From: Sporobolomyces roseus | Taxonomy: Eukaryota > Basidiomycota > Microbotryomycetes > Sporidiobolales > Sporidiobolaceae | Assembly: GCA_016617785.1 (NCBI GenBank) | Contig: JADILM010000004.1 | Location: 2,046,001 to 2,110,000 of the forward strand | Direction of reading: 5' to 3' | Length of the DNA: 64,000 nucleotides | In this document: positions 23,270-37,152 of the stretch, piece after piece | How the letters are laid out: each line of letters begins with the position of its first letter | Numbering within the stretch: the first letter of the stretch is position 1 | The notes under the pieces: model-generated | What the model was told of the DNA's origin: nothing | Databases searched by the model: none | What the model saw: only the letters and a program-made list of their open reading frames with translations | Position numbers and translations under genes: made by a program

Positions 23270-26200
23270 ATGCTCACTCGTAGTATCAGATCAGTCTTTA
23301 CTCGATCTACACTCAACCGAATAACACCAGCCACTCGAATAAACCTTTCAGTTGTCCCCCGCTCGAATCCCTCTACTCTCTCCTCTCTATCCTCTCGCAA
23401 TCGCCTCTACTCTACAACTCCTATCAACAGACAAGTACAAGAATCATCCATCATGTCTCCCTCCACTAGCTCGACTTCCTATATCCCCGCGCCAGTTCCT
23501 CCTCCTGCCTGGACCTCGATCACTTCCACCTCCATTCCCACTACCCTCTCCTCTTGCATCTCCGAATCAAACTCCGTACTCGACTCTATCGTCTCCCTTC
23601 CCCCTCAAGAGCGCACTTTCGAATCCGTTATCCGACCTCTCGCTCTTCGAATGGGTGAAATGGACCGTACGATCGAGCCCTCCTTGTTCATGCAATACGT
23701 CGCATCCTCGGACAAACCTTTGAGAGAAGCGTCGGTAGCGGCGGATAAAGAGTTGAACGAATGGAGTTTGAAGAGTTTGATGAGGTTGGATGTGTATCAA
23801 GCATTGGTCGATGCAGAGAAACATACGAAGGAGAACGGGGTCAAGTTGAATAGCGAGGAGGAGAGATTGATGAAGAGATTGATATTGGATAGGAAGAGGA
23901 ACGGGTTGGGGTTGACGGAGGAAAAGAGGAAAGAATATTTCGAGGTGCGTTTTTCGAAAGGTTCCTCTCGATTCAAACTTCGGATTGGGGGATTGATTTA
24001 GCTGGACTTTTCGACACACAGCTCAAGAAGAGGATCATGTCTCTCGAAATCGATTTCCAAAAGAACTGTAACGAAGAAGACGGTTCAATCCTCTTCACCC
24101 GCGAAGTACGTCTTCTCCTCCCTTCTCCCCTCTCTCACACTCACATCTCTCTCATTCAGGAGCTTGAAGGAGTACCCGAAGATGTCATTTCAGGATACGA
24201 CCAAATCGATGGGAAATACAAGATGACTTTCAAAACTCCCGATTACATCCCAGTGATCAAACAAGCTGTCCTCCCTTCGACTCGCAAACGTGCGAATGTA
24301 GGGTACGAGAGCAAGACTAGTCAGAACGGACCGCTGTTGGCGGAGATTGTCAAGTTGAGACAACAAGCTGCTGAATTGTTAGGATATGGTTGTCATTCAG
24401 ATTGGGTTCTCGAGGTTAGCACTTTCTTCCTACTCCTGATCTTGACTGGGCACTGATGAAGGGGAGGTAGGATAGGTCAATATGAATAAAACTCCTTCGA
24501 GAGTCCTAGCGTTCTTGAACGACCTACAGGAGAAACTCACCCCGCTTGGAATCGACGAACGCGAGAAGTTTGTGCAACTCAAAAGGGAGGAATTCAAGGA
24601 GAAGGGTTGGGAGTGGGATGATAAGAAGGATAAAGTGTTGAAGTTGTGGGATTATAGGTATTACGAGAGATTGAGTTTGGAGAAGGAATTAGACTTGGGT
24701 GATTTCGTCTTTCACTCTTCATCTCTTTCTTTTGAGCGGGACTGACGGTGAGCGGACGATGGATACAGATGATAATCTCTTACAAGAGTACTTCCCAGTT
24801 TCTCACGTCGTACCCGCCGTTCTCGACCTCTACAAAGATCTATTAGGAATCGAACTCGTCAAAGTTCCTAAAGAACACGGTGAAACTTATCACTCTGGTT
24901 CGTTCTCTCCTTTTCTCTCTCACGCTCTCTTCCGAACTGATGTAGGGGGTTTGAGGGAACAGATGTCGAGATGTTTGCGGTTTGGGAGAATGGACAAGTT
25001 GGAAAGAAGGACGCTTTCAAGGGTTATATCACTCTCGACTTGTTCCCTAGGAACAACAAGTACGTTCAAACTTCTCCTTCTCAGTCTTTCGTTGAGTCGC
25101 TGACTGTAATAAGAGTGTCCCAACGTACAGATATGGGCACGCCGCAGTTTGGGGATTGATTCCTGGTTGGACTGCGAAAGATGGAGAACGTCAATACCCT
25201 GTCGTAGCGTACGTTTCTCCTCTCTCTTCATATTGAGCATCGTCGAACGTGGCAGCTGAAATAGAGATCGGAGCATCATACAGGATGGTGGCGAATTTGG
25301 CGAAACCTACTCCATCGAGACCTGCGTTGATGAAACACAACGATGTTGTTACGTGAGTCGACACACGAGCGAATCTCTGATCAAGGAAGATACTGATGTG
25401 CTGGTTTTGTCGTTGACAGGTTCTTACATGAAGCAGGGTAACGATCTCTCTTTCCTCATCGACTATTCGGCTTTGCTGAGCTGAGAAGTTTCGGTACAGT
25501 CACGGATTCCATGGATTGCTTTCGGAAACTCAGTTTGCGCGGTTCCATGGTACCAGCGTAGCTCGAGATTTCGTCGAAGCTCCTTCACAAATGCTCGAGA
25601 ACTGGTATTTCTTGCTCCCTACTTCTTTCTCTTCCCTCCCTCTTCTGACGCTCTTCCTACTCAGGTGTTGGGAGCCCTCTGTCCTCGCCGCTCTCTCCTC
25701 TCATTACGAGCGCAAAGAATCTCTCCCCTCCTCCCTCGTCACCAAACTTCTCAAATCCCGTTCTCTCAATCAAGGACTCTTCAACCTCCGTCAACTCTTC
25801 TTTGGATTGTACGACATGAAGCTTCATACGACCGAATGGAACCTCGGTGAAGAAGGACAAACGAAACTTTGGAACGAGTTGAGGAAGGAGGTCAGTTTGG
25901 TCGAGGTTGATGAAGAGGATGGGTTGGTTGGGGGTCAGAGTGGGTTTGCGCATATTGCGGGTGGGTACTCGAGTGGTTATTATGGATATTTGTCAAGTCA
26001 GGTAAACTATACTTCTCTCTCTCTTGTTCTCACCCGAGCCTCGTTTGCTGACGGGAGTTGCGCTCTCGACTTGTAGGTCTACTCGGCAGATATGTTTGCG
26101 ACCAAGTTTGCGAAAGATCCGATGAACGCTCAAGCTGGAATGTCGTATCGAAAGGAGATTCTCAAACCTGGAGGAAGTCGGTGAGTTTTCTCTCTCCCTC

Positions 26201-26368
26201 TTTTCTTCTTTGGCTTCTTCCTAGCTTGGGCTCGTGAGCGGCTCCACTGACTTCTCGAGGTGTTCGTTCGAATGGAACAGTGATGAGATGGATTCTTTGG
26301 TCGCTTTCCTAGGTCGAGAGCCGACCAACAAAGCTTTCCTCGAATCACTTCTCGGCAAGAAGAACTAG
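23270..26368 (+). CDS. PRD1: M3-family metallopeptidase, saccharolysin/thimet oligopeptidase type
   Basis: Thirteen exons: 23270-23944, 24022-24105, 24160-24414, 24476-24698, 24769-24897, 24963-25059, 25131-25208, 25284-25352, 25420-25437, 25500-25604, 25665-26001, 26077-26180 and 26281-26368, giving 753 residues. The zinc site HEAGH (HExxH) lies in TFLHEAGHGFHGLLS, with the third ligand Glu in DFVEAPSQMLENW. Other family marks: DLFPRNNKYGHAA, GGYSSGYYGYL and YSADMFATKF. The enzyme cleaves short peptides. The first 60 residues are rich in Arg, Ser and Leu (MLTRSIRSVFTRSTLNR), like a mitochondrial presequence; an in-frame ATG at 23453 (MSPSTSS) could give a cytosolic form. The symbol is assigned by family type. 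Confidence 0.92.
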
Positions 26369-26792
26369 TGTATTCGAGCTGAGTAGCACGTCTATGCAAG
26401 ATGGACTGCAGCAATAGTGGGATTGTATAGATTCGCGATGAGCACTCGATCGAACTGCAAAGAAGATCAATTTTCAGTACCGAAGCGAAACTCGGCGAAA
26501 TTTCCACGGCTGTCGTTTCTTCTCCTGAGCCTTTCCTTCACTCCAAGATCATGAATGCTCGTGCAAGAAAAGGAAGCCGGCGCTTTTCCTCGAGGAATTC
26601 AGATGCGAAAAGTTTACATTGAGTTCTACTCCTACCACAATGGCATTCTCGCTCGCTTGCAACCTCCCTCTCCCCAACTGAACCGACAAAGAAAGAAGGA
26701 CAGGAACAAAGCATTACATTCACCGGATCTTGACAAACAAGCGTTCAAACCATTCTCTCAGATTCCGCGCATACTGATCCTTCCTGCGTCTC
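26369..26792. other. Convergent intergenic region
   Basis: Between the stops of the peptidase and the minus-strand F-box gene 4. Nothing coding is supported. Confidence 0.3.
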
Positions 26793-28135
26793 TCAGTACT
26801 CATGATAATCTCCACAGTTGTCACACCAGATTCCCTCATCCCAGCATACTTCCCATTCACATTTTATGCCCCTCTTCTTCATCTCACTCCTCAAATCCTC
26901 GTAATCCTCAGGATCTTCCGAGGGAAGATTTCCGAGATGCAGACATCGAAGTGACGTCATCTTGCGTAACTCTTTGATGATATCACCCTCGGGGAATACC
27001 GTTTCGAAGTAGAGATCCGAACGAGATAGGGCGAGATGGGGATCATGGGAAATCCAGAAAGAATTGGTGAAGTCGATGACGGTGAGAAGCGGGCAAGAGG
27101 AGGCGAGGTGCTGGAGAAGAGTGAGGGAAGGACCGAGGAAAGCGCGGAGTTCGAGGGAACGAAGGCTGGAGAAGCGAGCAATTTGATCGAGAGGAACATT
27201 GGGGATCGAGGAAGGAATGAAATACTCCTCCAGTCGAAGTGGACAAGGCACGATCGAAGTTTGGACAACAGTGAAGTGCTCAACACTGTCTGAGAGTCGA
27301 CTGAGAATGGCGTCGAGGTTGACGCGTTTACTTCTGAAAGTGAGGCGAAGGTTTCTGAGTTTCGATAGATCAGTGGGAAGAAGCTGCAGCATCTCTGGAC
27401 CTTTGACCGATTCGTAGATCTCGAGAGATGTAAGTCCTCCAAGCTCGAAGGGGACGAGCGGTATGGTGGGATCGGCACGAAGGTATTCTAGTCGTAGGTC
27501 TTTGACGCCGCGCATTCGATCGCTTCTGAACGCCATGTGGGCGAGGTGAAGATATGTGTAGATCTTTGCTTGCCCGATTCTGGTGCGTTGGAGTGTCAGG
27601 ATCCTGACTCGTCAAAGTGTCGATGCCGACGGATCGATGCACTTGAGCACTTTGGCGAGTTCTTGACTCGAGGTGAAGAACATGTTGACGTCGACGAGGC
27701 GGGGACAGACCCGTAAGAGTTGTAGGTACCAGGAGAATGCTGGAGTACAGTCGCGGGCTTGGTAAGGTAGCGGAGAAGCGGGACAGTTTTGGCGGAGGAT
27801 GCTCATCCAGCTGGCGAGACCCCTCAACGAGCGAACCATCTTGCCCAAGTGACGACCATTCATTGTCAGCGATTCTACGAGCTCGAGTCCGATCCTCCAG
27901 GACTGGCCCTCGATGACGAGGGGACGATAGTAGAGGTGTTCTCGAGCGAGCGGGAGGAAATGTTTCGAGGTGAGGCAGAGTGCAGAGAAGGTGGCTTGAG
28001 ATTCGACTGAAGTATTCCAATGTCAGCTCATACGCTCGAGAGGTGAACAAGTGTACTGGACTCACAAGTAGGAGGAGCGTTCCTTTTGCGAATTTGCGAA
28101 AAGACGAGATCGAGAATTTCAGTTGGAAGCAGCAT
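26793..28135 (-). pseudogene. F-box-like/leucine-rich protein, family member 4, with in-frame TGA
   Basis: Exons 28066-28135 and 26793-28006 (minus strand). Exon 1 encodes LLPTEILDLVFSQI and ends PPT; exon 2 opens with FSALCLTSKHFLPLAREHLYYRPL. The frame is intact except for a TGA at 27612-27614 (context CTT TGA CGA), inside SAS-TL/RVRILTL, where paralogues have Lys or another residue. Beyond it, 264 codons of family sequence continue in the same frame (LRSLELRAF, LLTVIDFTNSFWI) to a normal stop. The tail EWEVCW...WCDNCGDYHEY carries a CxxC pair. Either a recent nonsense mutation (CGA to TGA is one change), a readthrough stop, or an assembly error. Confidence 0.75.
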
Positions 28136-28152
28136 CCAGATAGCGTTCGAGT

Positions 28153-28453
28153 CTACGAGATCAAGGTAGGTCAGCACTCGAGTATCTAAAGCAGTTTGAT
28201 TGGTATAGCAGAAACGCTCGAATGCAAACCAGTTTCGAGGGGACCAAACGAAGAGATCACTCTTCTACTCCACGCTGTCGACCTCTAGAGCCCTTCGATA
28301 GTCTCCAGTACCTAGCTATAAGTTGTTTATACCCTTCCCACTATTACTAGAGTCTCCCTCGCTCTTCCCTGACCCTCCTCGTCACCTCATCTTCGATCTC
28401 CATTTCCACTCCTGACACACCTCAAAGACCAGTGAGAGTAATGGCAGACTCAC
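28153..28453 (-). promoter_or_regulatory. Predicted 5' UTR intron of F-box gene 4
   Basis: On the minus strand the donor AAG/GTGAGT is at 28453 and the acceptor CTCGTAG ends at 28153; 301 bases. It shares block A (GATGAGGTGACGAGG, GGGAAGAGCGAGGGAG) and block B (TATACCAATCAAACTGCTT, GAGTGCTGACC) with the introns before genes 3 and 7. Confidence 0.7.
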
Positions 28454-28862
28454 CTTGAGAGTTATCTTGTATGCTTTAAGTAATCGAGTCGACCAAAGCG
28501 AGAGTCAGACTGAGAGCAGGAAGGAGTATTAGTAGTAAATTTAGAAGGAATCTACCTTTCTTCCTTCGATCGTTCATTGCCTGACCTCTAAACCGCTTCA
28601 GATTGCTCTCAAGCGGGTATGGCCAGCTTCGAATCCGGCTAGGAGTTTAACCTTTCATACTCGACAAACGACTCGATTCTGCTTGACTTGTTTGTTCGCT
28701 TCTGCTCTTGTTTCGTCTTCACTTGTTTCGACGCTCTAGCTTGTGCTGCTTTGTGTTTTTGTCTGGGAGGACAAAGTGAGCTACTCTCTTTGAAGCTTGA
28801 GAGAGCGTCCTTTCTCTCTCTCTTCCTTGTTCGCAATCCACTCAACCTTTCCCTGAACAACG
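28454..28862. promoter_or_regulatory. Divergent promoter, F-box gene 4 and dsRBD gene
   Basis: Holds the leader box of gene 4 at 28481-28500. No other gene seen; a tRNA B-box look-alike at 28625-28645 was rejected. Confidence 0.35.
28481..28500 (-). repeat. F-box family leader box, copy before gene 4
   Basis: Read on the minus strand: CGCTTTGGTCGACTCGATTA, ending 27 bases before the donor at 28453. One base differs from the commonest form. Confidence 0.8.
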
Positions 28863-29260
28863 ATGCTCGCCCGCGCTACTTACCCCACTCGCATCAACCA
28901 TATCGGTATTCTCCACGAGCTCTGTCAGGTCGCCCGCGGAAGTAGCATTCAAGACACCTATACCTCGGTCGGAATGGATCATTTAAGGATTTGGACTTGT
29001 ACCCTCACCGTAAGTTATCGCGGCAAAAGCTTGACCTACGTAGGAGTAGGGAGTACTAAGAAGGACGCTAAAAATCGGTGTGTCATGAGCCTCTGTACTG
29101 TGTGCTTTGAGCTAAAATGAAACTCGAATCTCAATAGTGCCGCTCGTGAAGCTTGCATCGCTTTGGGATTGGTTCCCGCACGTGAGCGACTTCGTCTACA
29201 TATTATTCTACTCGTCACTGAAGTGTGCTGTGCCATATAGCAATCGACGCCTCTGCTTGA
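28863..29260 (+). CDS. Small standalone double-stranded RNA-binding protein
   Basis: Exons 28863-29077, 29138-29181 and 29241-29260 give 92 residues. Almost the whole protein is one dsRNA-binding domain: an N-terminal helix RINHIGILHELCQVARG, beta strands WTCTLTVSYRGKSLTYVGVG, the conserved STKKDAKNRAAREACIALG helix, and a tail ending PIDASA. Residues GVGSTKKDAKNRAA match the usual dsRBD KKxAK pattern. It lies about 680 bases upstream of an RNase III gene on the same strand, so a role in dsRNA processing is plausible but inferred. The stop falls 20 bases into exon 3. Confidence 0.75.
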
Positions 29261-29938
29261 GCTTGTCAACGAATCACAGGTGGGTCTTTTTTTCCGCTCA
29301 GCTTCTGACTCTCTCGACTTTGTCTGCAGGTTCAAAGTTGTTGTGTGTTGATAAGATGGGCGAAAGGCTCAATTATTCGTACCGGGCCGCGAGTCTTACG
29401 TCTGCAGATGCGTTTGTGACGATCTGAATCGCGGTTCGATGTCGAATTCTTGAGCCTGTCCCTACCTTATCGAACCACGACAACCTCGCACCATCGTATA
29501 AAGGCGGAATCAAGACATCACAAATAATAGGCATACTGAATCTGAAGGTTCGGTAGATCTGAAGCGGAAACGAGTGGGAGTTGCGAGGGAAAATGTTATA
29601 GCGGAAGACTCAGGCTGGAGATGAGATTTTCAGTAGTTACTACCGTTCGATGATGACTTCTGAGAACTATACTTTGCTGTACCTCTAGCTTCAGAATGGA
29701 GAGAAGAGCGATTCCGGATTGCGAAGTCGTCGCAAACTTCGAATTTGACGATTTCTGCTCGTCTTCTCCTGCTCTCTCACTCTGCGTCTGTAGGACTCTC
29801 TCGTCTTCGGTTCTCTGTCTCATGTGACAGAAACAGCTCAGAGAGCTCGATAATGCCTCTCCTTCCCCTCAAAATTCTGCTTCTTTCGTTTCTCCGATCT
29901 CACTTGATTTTCCTCGACTATTTATTCCGACTGTATTT
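29261..29938. promoter_or_regulatory. Intergenic: 3' side of the dsRBD gene and RNase III promoter
   Basis: No gene supported. Bases 29279-29330 look like an intron (GTGGGT...TGCAG), so the dsRBD transcript may have a spliced 3' UTR. Confidence 0.35.
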
Positions 29939-31031
29939 ATGCCTCTAGTCAATACAGGAGCCAATGCAGTCCGCCTGATCCTCCAGCGAATCCTCCCGAC
30001 GACTCCTCTACCTGAACTCGTTCCTCTCGAAGACGACACAACTTGGAGGACTCACACTTCGTATGTCGGAGCTACTCACTATCCGTTTGAAGCTCCAGAA
30101 GGTGAGGGTCATGTAGATTATGAAAGGCTAGAGGTACGTTCAGCTCTTGGTGAATCCGCTTGATCCAAAGTTGATTGATCAGGAAATCGGTCGTACAGCA
30201 CGTTGGAGACGCTCTATTGGGATCAGAAGTTACCTTACTTACTCATGAACGGTATCCAAGGCTAGTCGTTGGCGTTAGATCGGTATGCTCACTCCCTCTC
30301 TTCCCCTCATCTTCCCCCTCCTCTGAAGGCTTCAGTCGCACTCCTCAAACGCTGTTGTTCTACTGAGATGTGGTGCTGATACAGTCGATCTTTATGCAGC
30401 TCATCAAAGCTTCGCTCGTTTCAAATTCTACTCTTTCCCTCATTTCCGTCGCACTCGGATTCCCTCCCCGTCTCCTAGCCGCCTCAGCGCAATCCTTCAA
30501 CCTCCGAAAGAACCCACACATTCAAGCCTGCATCTTCGAATCCTACCTCGCCTCTCTTCACGACGAACACGGTCCCGTAGTTCTCCGAAAGTTCCTTCGA
30601 GCGATTTATGATCCAATCCTACCTGCAGTCGTCGAGGGATTCAAGCCATTTCATACGAATCAATTGGCGATGGAAGCTACGATCAATTATGTCGGATTGT
30701 TGATGGAATGGAAGATGCAGAAAGGGTTTGCGGGGAGTCGAATGGTAGATTTCTCGCAGGAAAGGAACACGGGAAAGGATGAGGCGACTTGGACTGTCTA
30801 CTGTCAGTACTCGGACGACACGGTGGAAGATCTCACGGCATCTCGGACAACAACTGGTGCTCAGTCGACTGTACAGAGGGCGAAGAACGAGTGAGTTTCC
30901 CTAATCTCCTTGTTTTCTCACTACATCTACTTCAACTACCTCCTTCTTCCTGTGAAGACACTTCGCGAGCTGATACTCCTTCTCTTCACAGAGCCGCCGC
31001 CCACGCTTGTAAAGATCTTGGACTTGCTTGA
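29939..31031 (+). CDS. Ribonuclease III with one RNase III domain and one dsRBD
   Basis: Exons 29939-30133, 30199-30282, 30400-30890 and 30992-31031 give 269 residues. The RNase III signature YERLEHVGDALLGSEV (residues about 62-77) is rebuilt only when the acceptor TACAG at 30198 is used. It keeps the Glu, Glu and Asp of the first metal-binding motif. LIKASLVSNSTLSLISVALG follows. The second motif reads HIQACIFESYLASLHDEHG: the Glu is present, but the usual Asp three residues before it is Cys. The C-terminus has a dsRBD (TWTVYCQYSD to VQRAKNEAAAHACKDLGLA). The layout matches Pac1/Rnt1-like or budding-yeast Dicer-like enzymes that cut dsRNA. Confidence 0.85.
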
Positions 31032-31473
31032 ATACCTTATCTTTATTTCGTGAGTTTCCCATCTCGTTCACATCTCACTTCTCTCCTCCGACTGTGGCTG
31101 ACGTCGTCGATTCTCCTCTGCAGTATCATTATCTATACCCTATTATCGACTGCATTCCCCTTCATTCTTAGCTGTCCCGCCGATTCCACCTCAAGTTTTT
31201 TGAAATACCCTTTCTCTTCCTCATCTCCCCGTTCTTGCCAAGCAACTGAAGCAGCCTCAGTTGCTTACTCTGCCTCGTCGTGAACGAGGTAAAGGAGAAT
31301 AGCGAAATGATTGATCGCTCCGCGGGAGCTTTCGGACTTCTTCACATCTCCCAATTCGCTTCTGCCTCTTCTTCCTCTCCCATTCACTTCCAAGTTCACC
31401 TCCTCTGCCAATCTCCAAGACGGAGCACGTCCCTATCCCGATACCCGTCTCGAACAGTCTCATTCGATGCAAG
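31032..31473. promoter_or_regulatory. Intergenic: RNase III 3' side and Pmp3-like promoter
   Basis: No supported gene. A frame at 31311-31538 has protein-like composition but overlaps exon 1 of the next gene in another frame and was not called. Confidence 0.3.
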
Positions 31474-32237
31474 ATGGCTATCTCAAGCTACGTTCACCGT
31501 CAAGCGCAACTCGAAGCGGAACACTCTGGTACCCGTAGAGCGACGTATTGGATGAGTGTGAGCTGTCTCCTTTTCTTTGCTTGGGACTCACATTTCTGGT
31601 TACTTCAACTCGCTTTCGCAGAATACGGATGCTTTCGAAGTTCTCGTCTTGCTCCTTTGCATCTTCTGCCCTCCTTTCGCTGTCTTTCTCGAATGTGGAT
31701 GCGGTGAGTCGTCTACTCGAGAAATGGAATCGATCATAGCTTAACCGCTTTCGTTGATTGTCGTCGACGATTGACAGGAGGTCCGCTTATCCTGAGTATC
31801 TGCTTGACGTTGATCGGATACGTTCCAGGTCTCATCTACGCTCTGTGAGTCCCTTTTGACTTCTCACCCCGAAGAGAGCGAGAGGCTAACTATTATTCGC
31901 AGGTACATCTGCATGAGCGTTTGTTCTCTTCTTCCTCTGCTCCTTCCCATCCGATGCTACTTCTCTTGCTTACTGACGGCATCCGTTTACTCATCTCCCA
32001 TAGAGAGAAGCTCGTTACCGACGTTTCCGAGCTCTCGCTCCTCTGGATCCGCAAGACCCGAGGCGAAAAGGACCGGCGATGCAAGATTGGATTCGGTCAG
32101 TATCTTCAGACGACGACAGCGATTCCGACTCGATGCGAAAGGAGAAGAAGACGTCAGGGTTGGAGAAAGAGAAAGAGCTGGGCAGATCTACGAAGGGAAA
32201 GAAGTCGAGTGGGATTGATAGAACAATAATTGTTTGA
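31474..32237 (+). CDS. Pmp3/Sna-type small membrane protein with extended tails
   Basis: Exons 31474-31557, 31622-31703, 31778-31844, 31903-31918 and 32004-32237 give 160 residues. The core is the UPF0057/Pmp3 signature: FCPPFAVFLECGCGGPLI then LSICLTLIGYVPGLIYALYI, two membrane spans. Family members affect plasma-membrane potential and cation tolerance, or sort to the vacuole (Sna proteins). Here a 28-residue N-terminal extension and a roughly 80-residue basic/acidic C-terminal tail (SSDDDSDSDSMRKEKK) surround the core, more like Sna3/Sna4 than the 55-residue Pmp3. The 16-base fourth exon is inferred from the strong branch site CTGAC and CATAG acceptor; without that intron the tail reads in another frame. 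Confidence 0.75.
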
Positions 32238-32490
32238 GATCGCTGCGAACGTTCGATTATAGCAAGACATAGCGAGACTATTTTGCAGTGACAAGAGAGC
32301 GAGAGAGGGACAAGAGAAGAACAAACGAGAACGACGATAAACGAAAACTAAAAGAAGGAAACTACGGCTGAACATCGATAGACAGAGAGATATGTAAGCA
32401 AAGAAGAGTCGAAGTAAGGCGTAGGAAAAGAGGGGAGAATATGCTAGGATGGGGTAAGAACGTAAGAAAGAGGGTGAGGCAAGAAAGGGT

Positions 32491-36422
<3,932 letters not shown>

Positions 36423-37152
36423 CTTGCCGTAGAGCAGAGTGTGGTAGAAGAAAGAGAGAGAGAGCGGTTTGTTCATGAATCCATCCCGTCCGCTTCTTGT
36501 TCGATGCATCTGAATCTCGAATCCATCTCATTCAATTTCCATTGGAGTAACCTCCTGTCCGTTTAGCGGTGTGTACGTTTCGATCGAGGAGGAGTCGAGG
36601 AGGGGGGAGCGTGTAATGGTACGTTTCCCTTGCTCCCCTCTGACTCAACGAACGGCGAACGAGGACTAACCTGTGAATGATTCTTGATGATGTCTGATGG
36701 TAGGTTTAGGTGGCGGTACTGGAGGCATAGTCGTGTTGTATCTCTCTTGCAAGTGAAAGAGTGATCAAGAGTAGTCAGAGCCGCAACGAAGAGGGATCGA
36801 ATCCGGCAGTTCTCGGTCTATCCTAGTAGTGCTTGAGGTGGAGAGTAGAGTAGATGTGAACCGGAGTGAGTGTCGTCGTTGATGAACCGCAGCCTACCTC
36901 TTTCCCTCTCTCTTCTCTCTCGCCTCCCTCATTTTAATTTTACAGTGTCATTCCCGAGACGACTTCATTCGCTTGCTTCGATGACTTTGCTACTCTATAC
37001 TATCTCTAACTCTCTCACGGTTCAAGCTCGAATGCTCCCGTCGAACAAAAGGTTCGAAAAAAAATTCAAGTTCCCTTTGTCGAATTTTTGTCTCGCAATC
37101 AAACTTTCGCAAACCATTCGCACCAAAACCCATTCATTCCACTCACTCGCTT
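36423..37152. promoter_or_regulatory. PAK kinase promoter and possible alternative first exon
   Basis: On the minus strand, bases 36671-36728 read MPPVPPPKPTIRHHQESFT and end in a splice donor (GTTAGT). Joined to an acceptor at 35957 this would skip the first 155 residues of the main model. It may be an alternative first exon. The part nearest 37152 is the 3' side of KMO. Confidence 0.4.

Noticed and set aside
27370..28065. 231-residue minus-strand frame overlapping F-box gene 4
   Set aside because: It reads the F-box gene in the wrong frame and opens inside the first coding intron.
28615..28650. B-box-like TTCGAATCC on the plus strand
   Set aside because: The flanking bases do not pair as a T-stem, and no A-box or acceptor stem is found upstream.
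36785..36815. B-box-like GGATCGAATCC
   Set aside because: No cloverleaf partner arms nearby.
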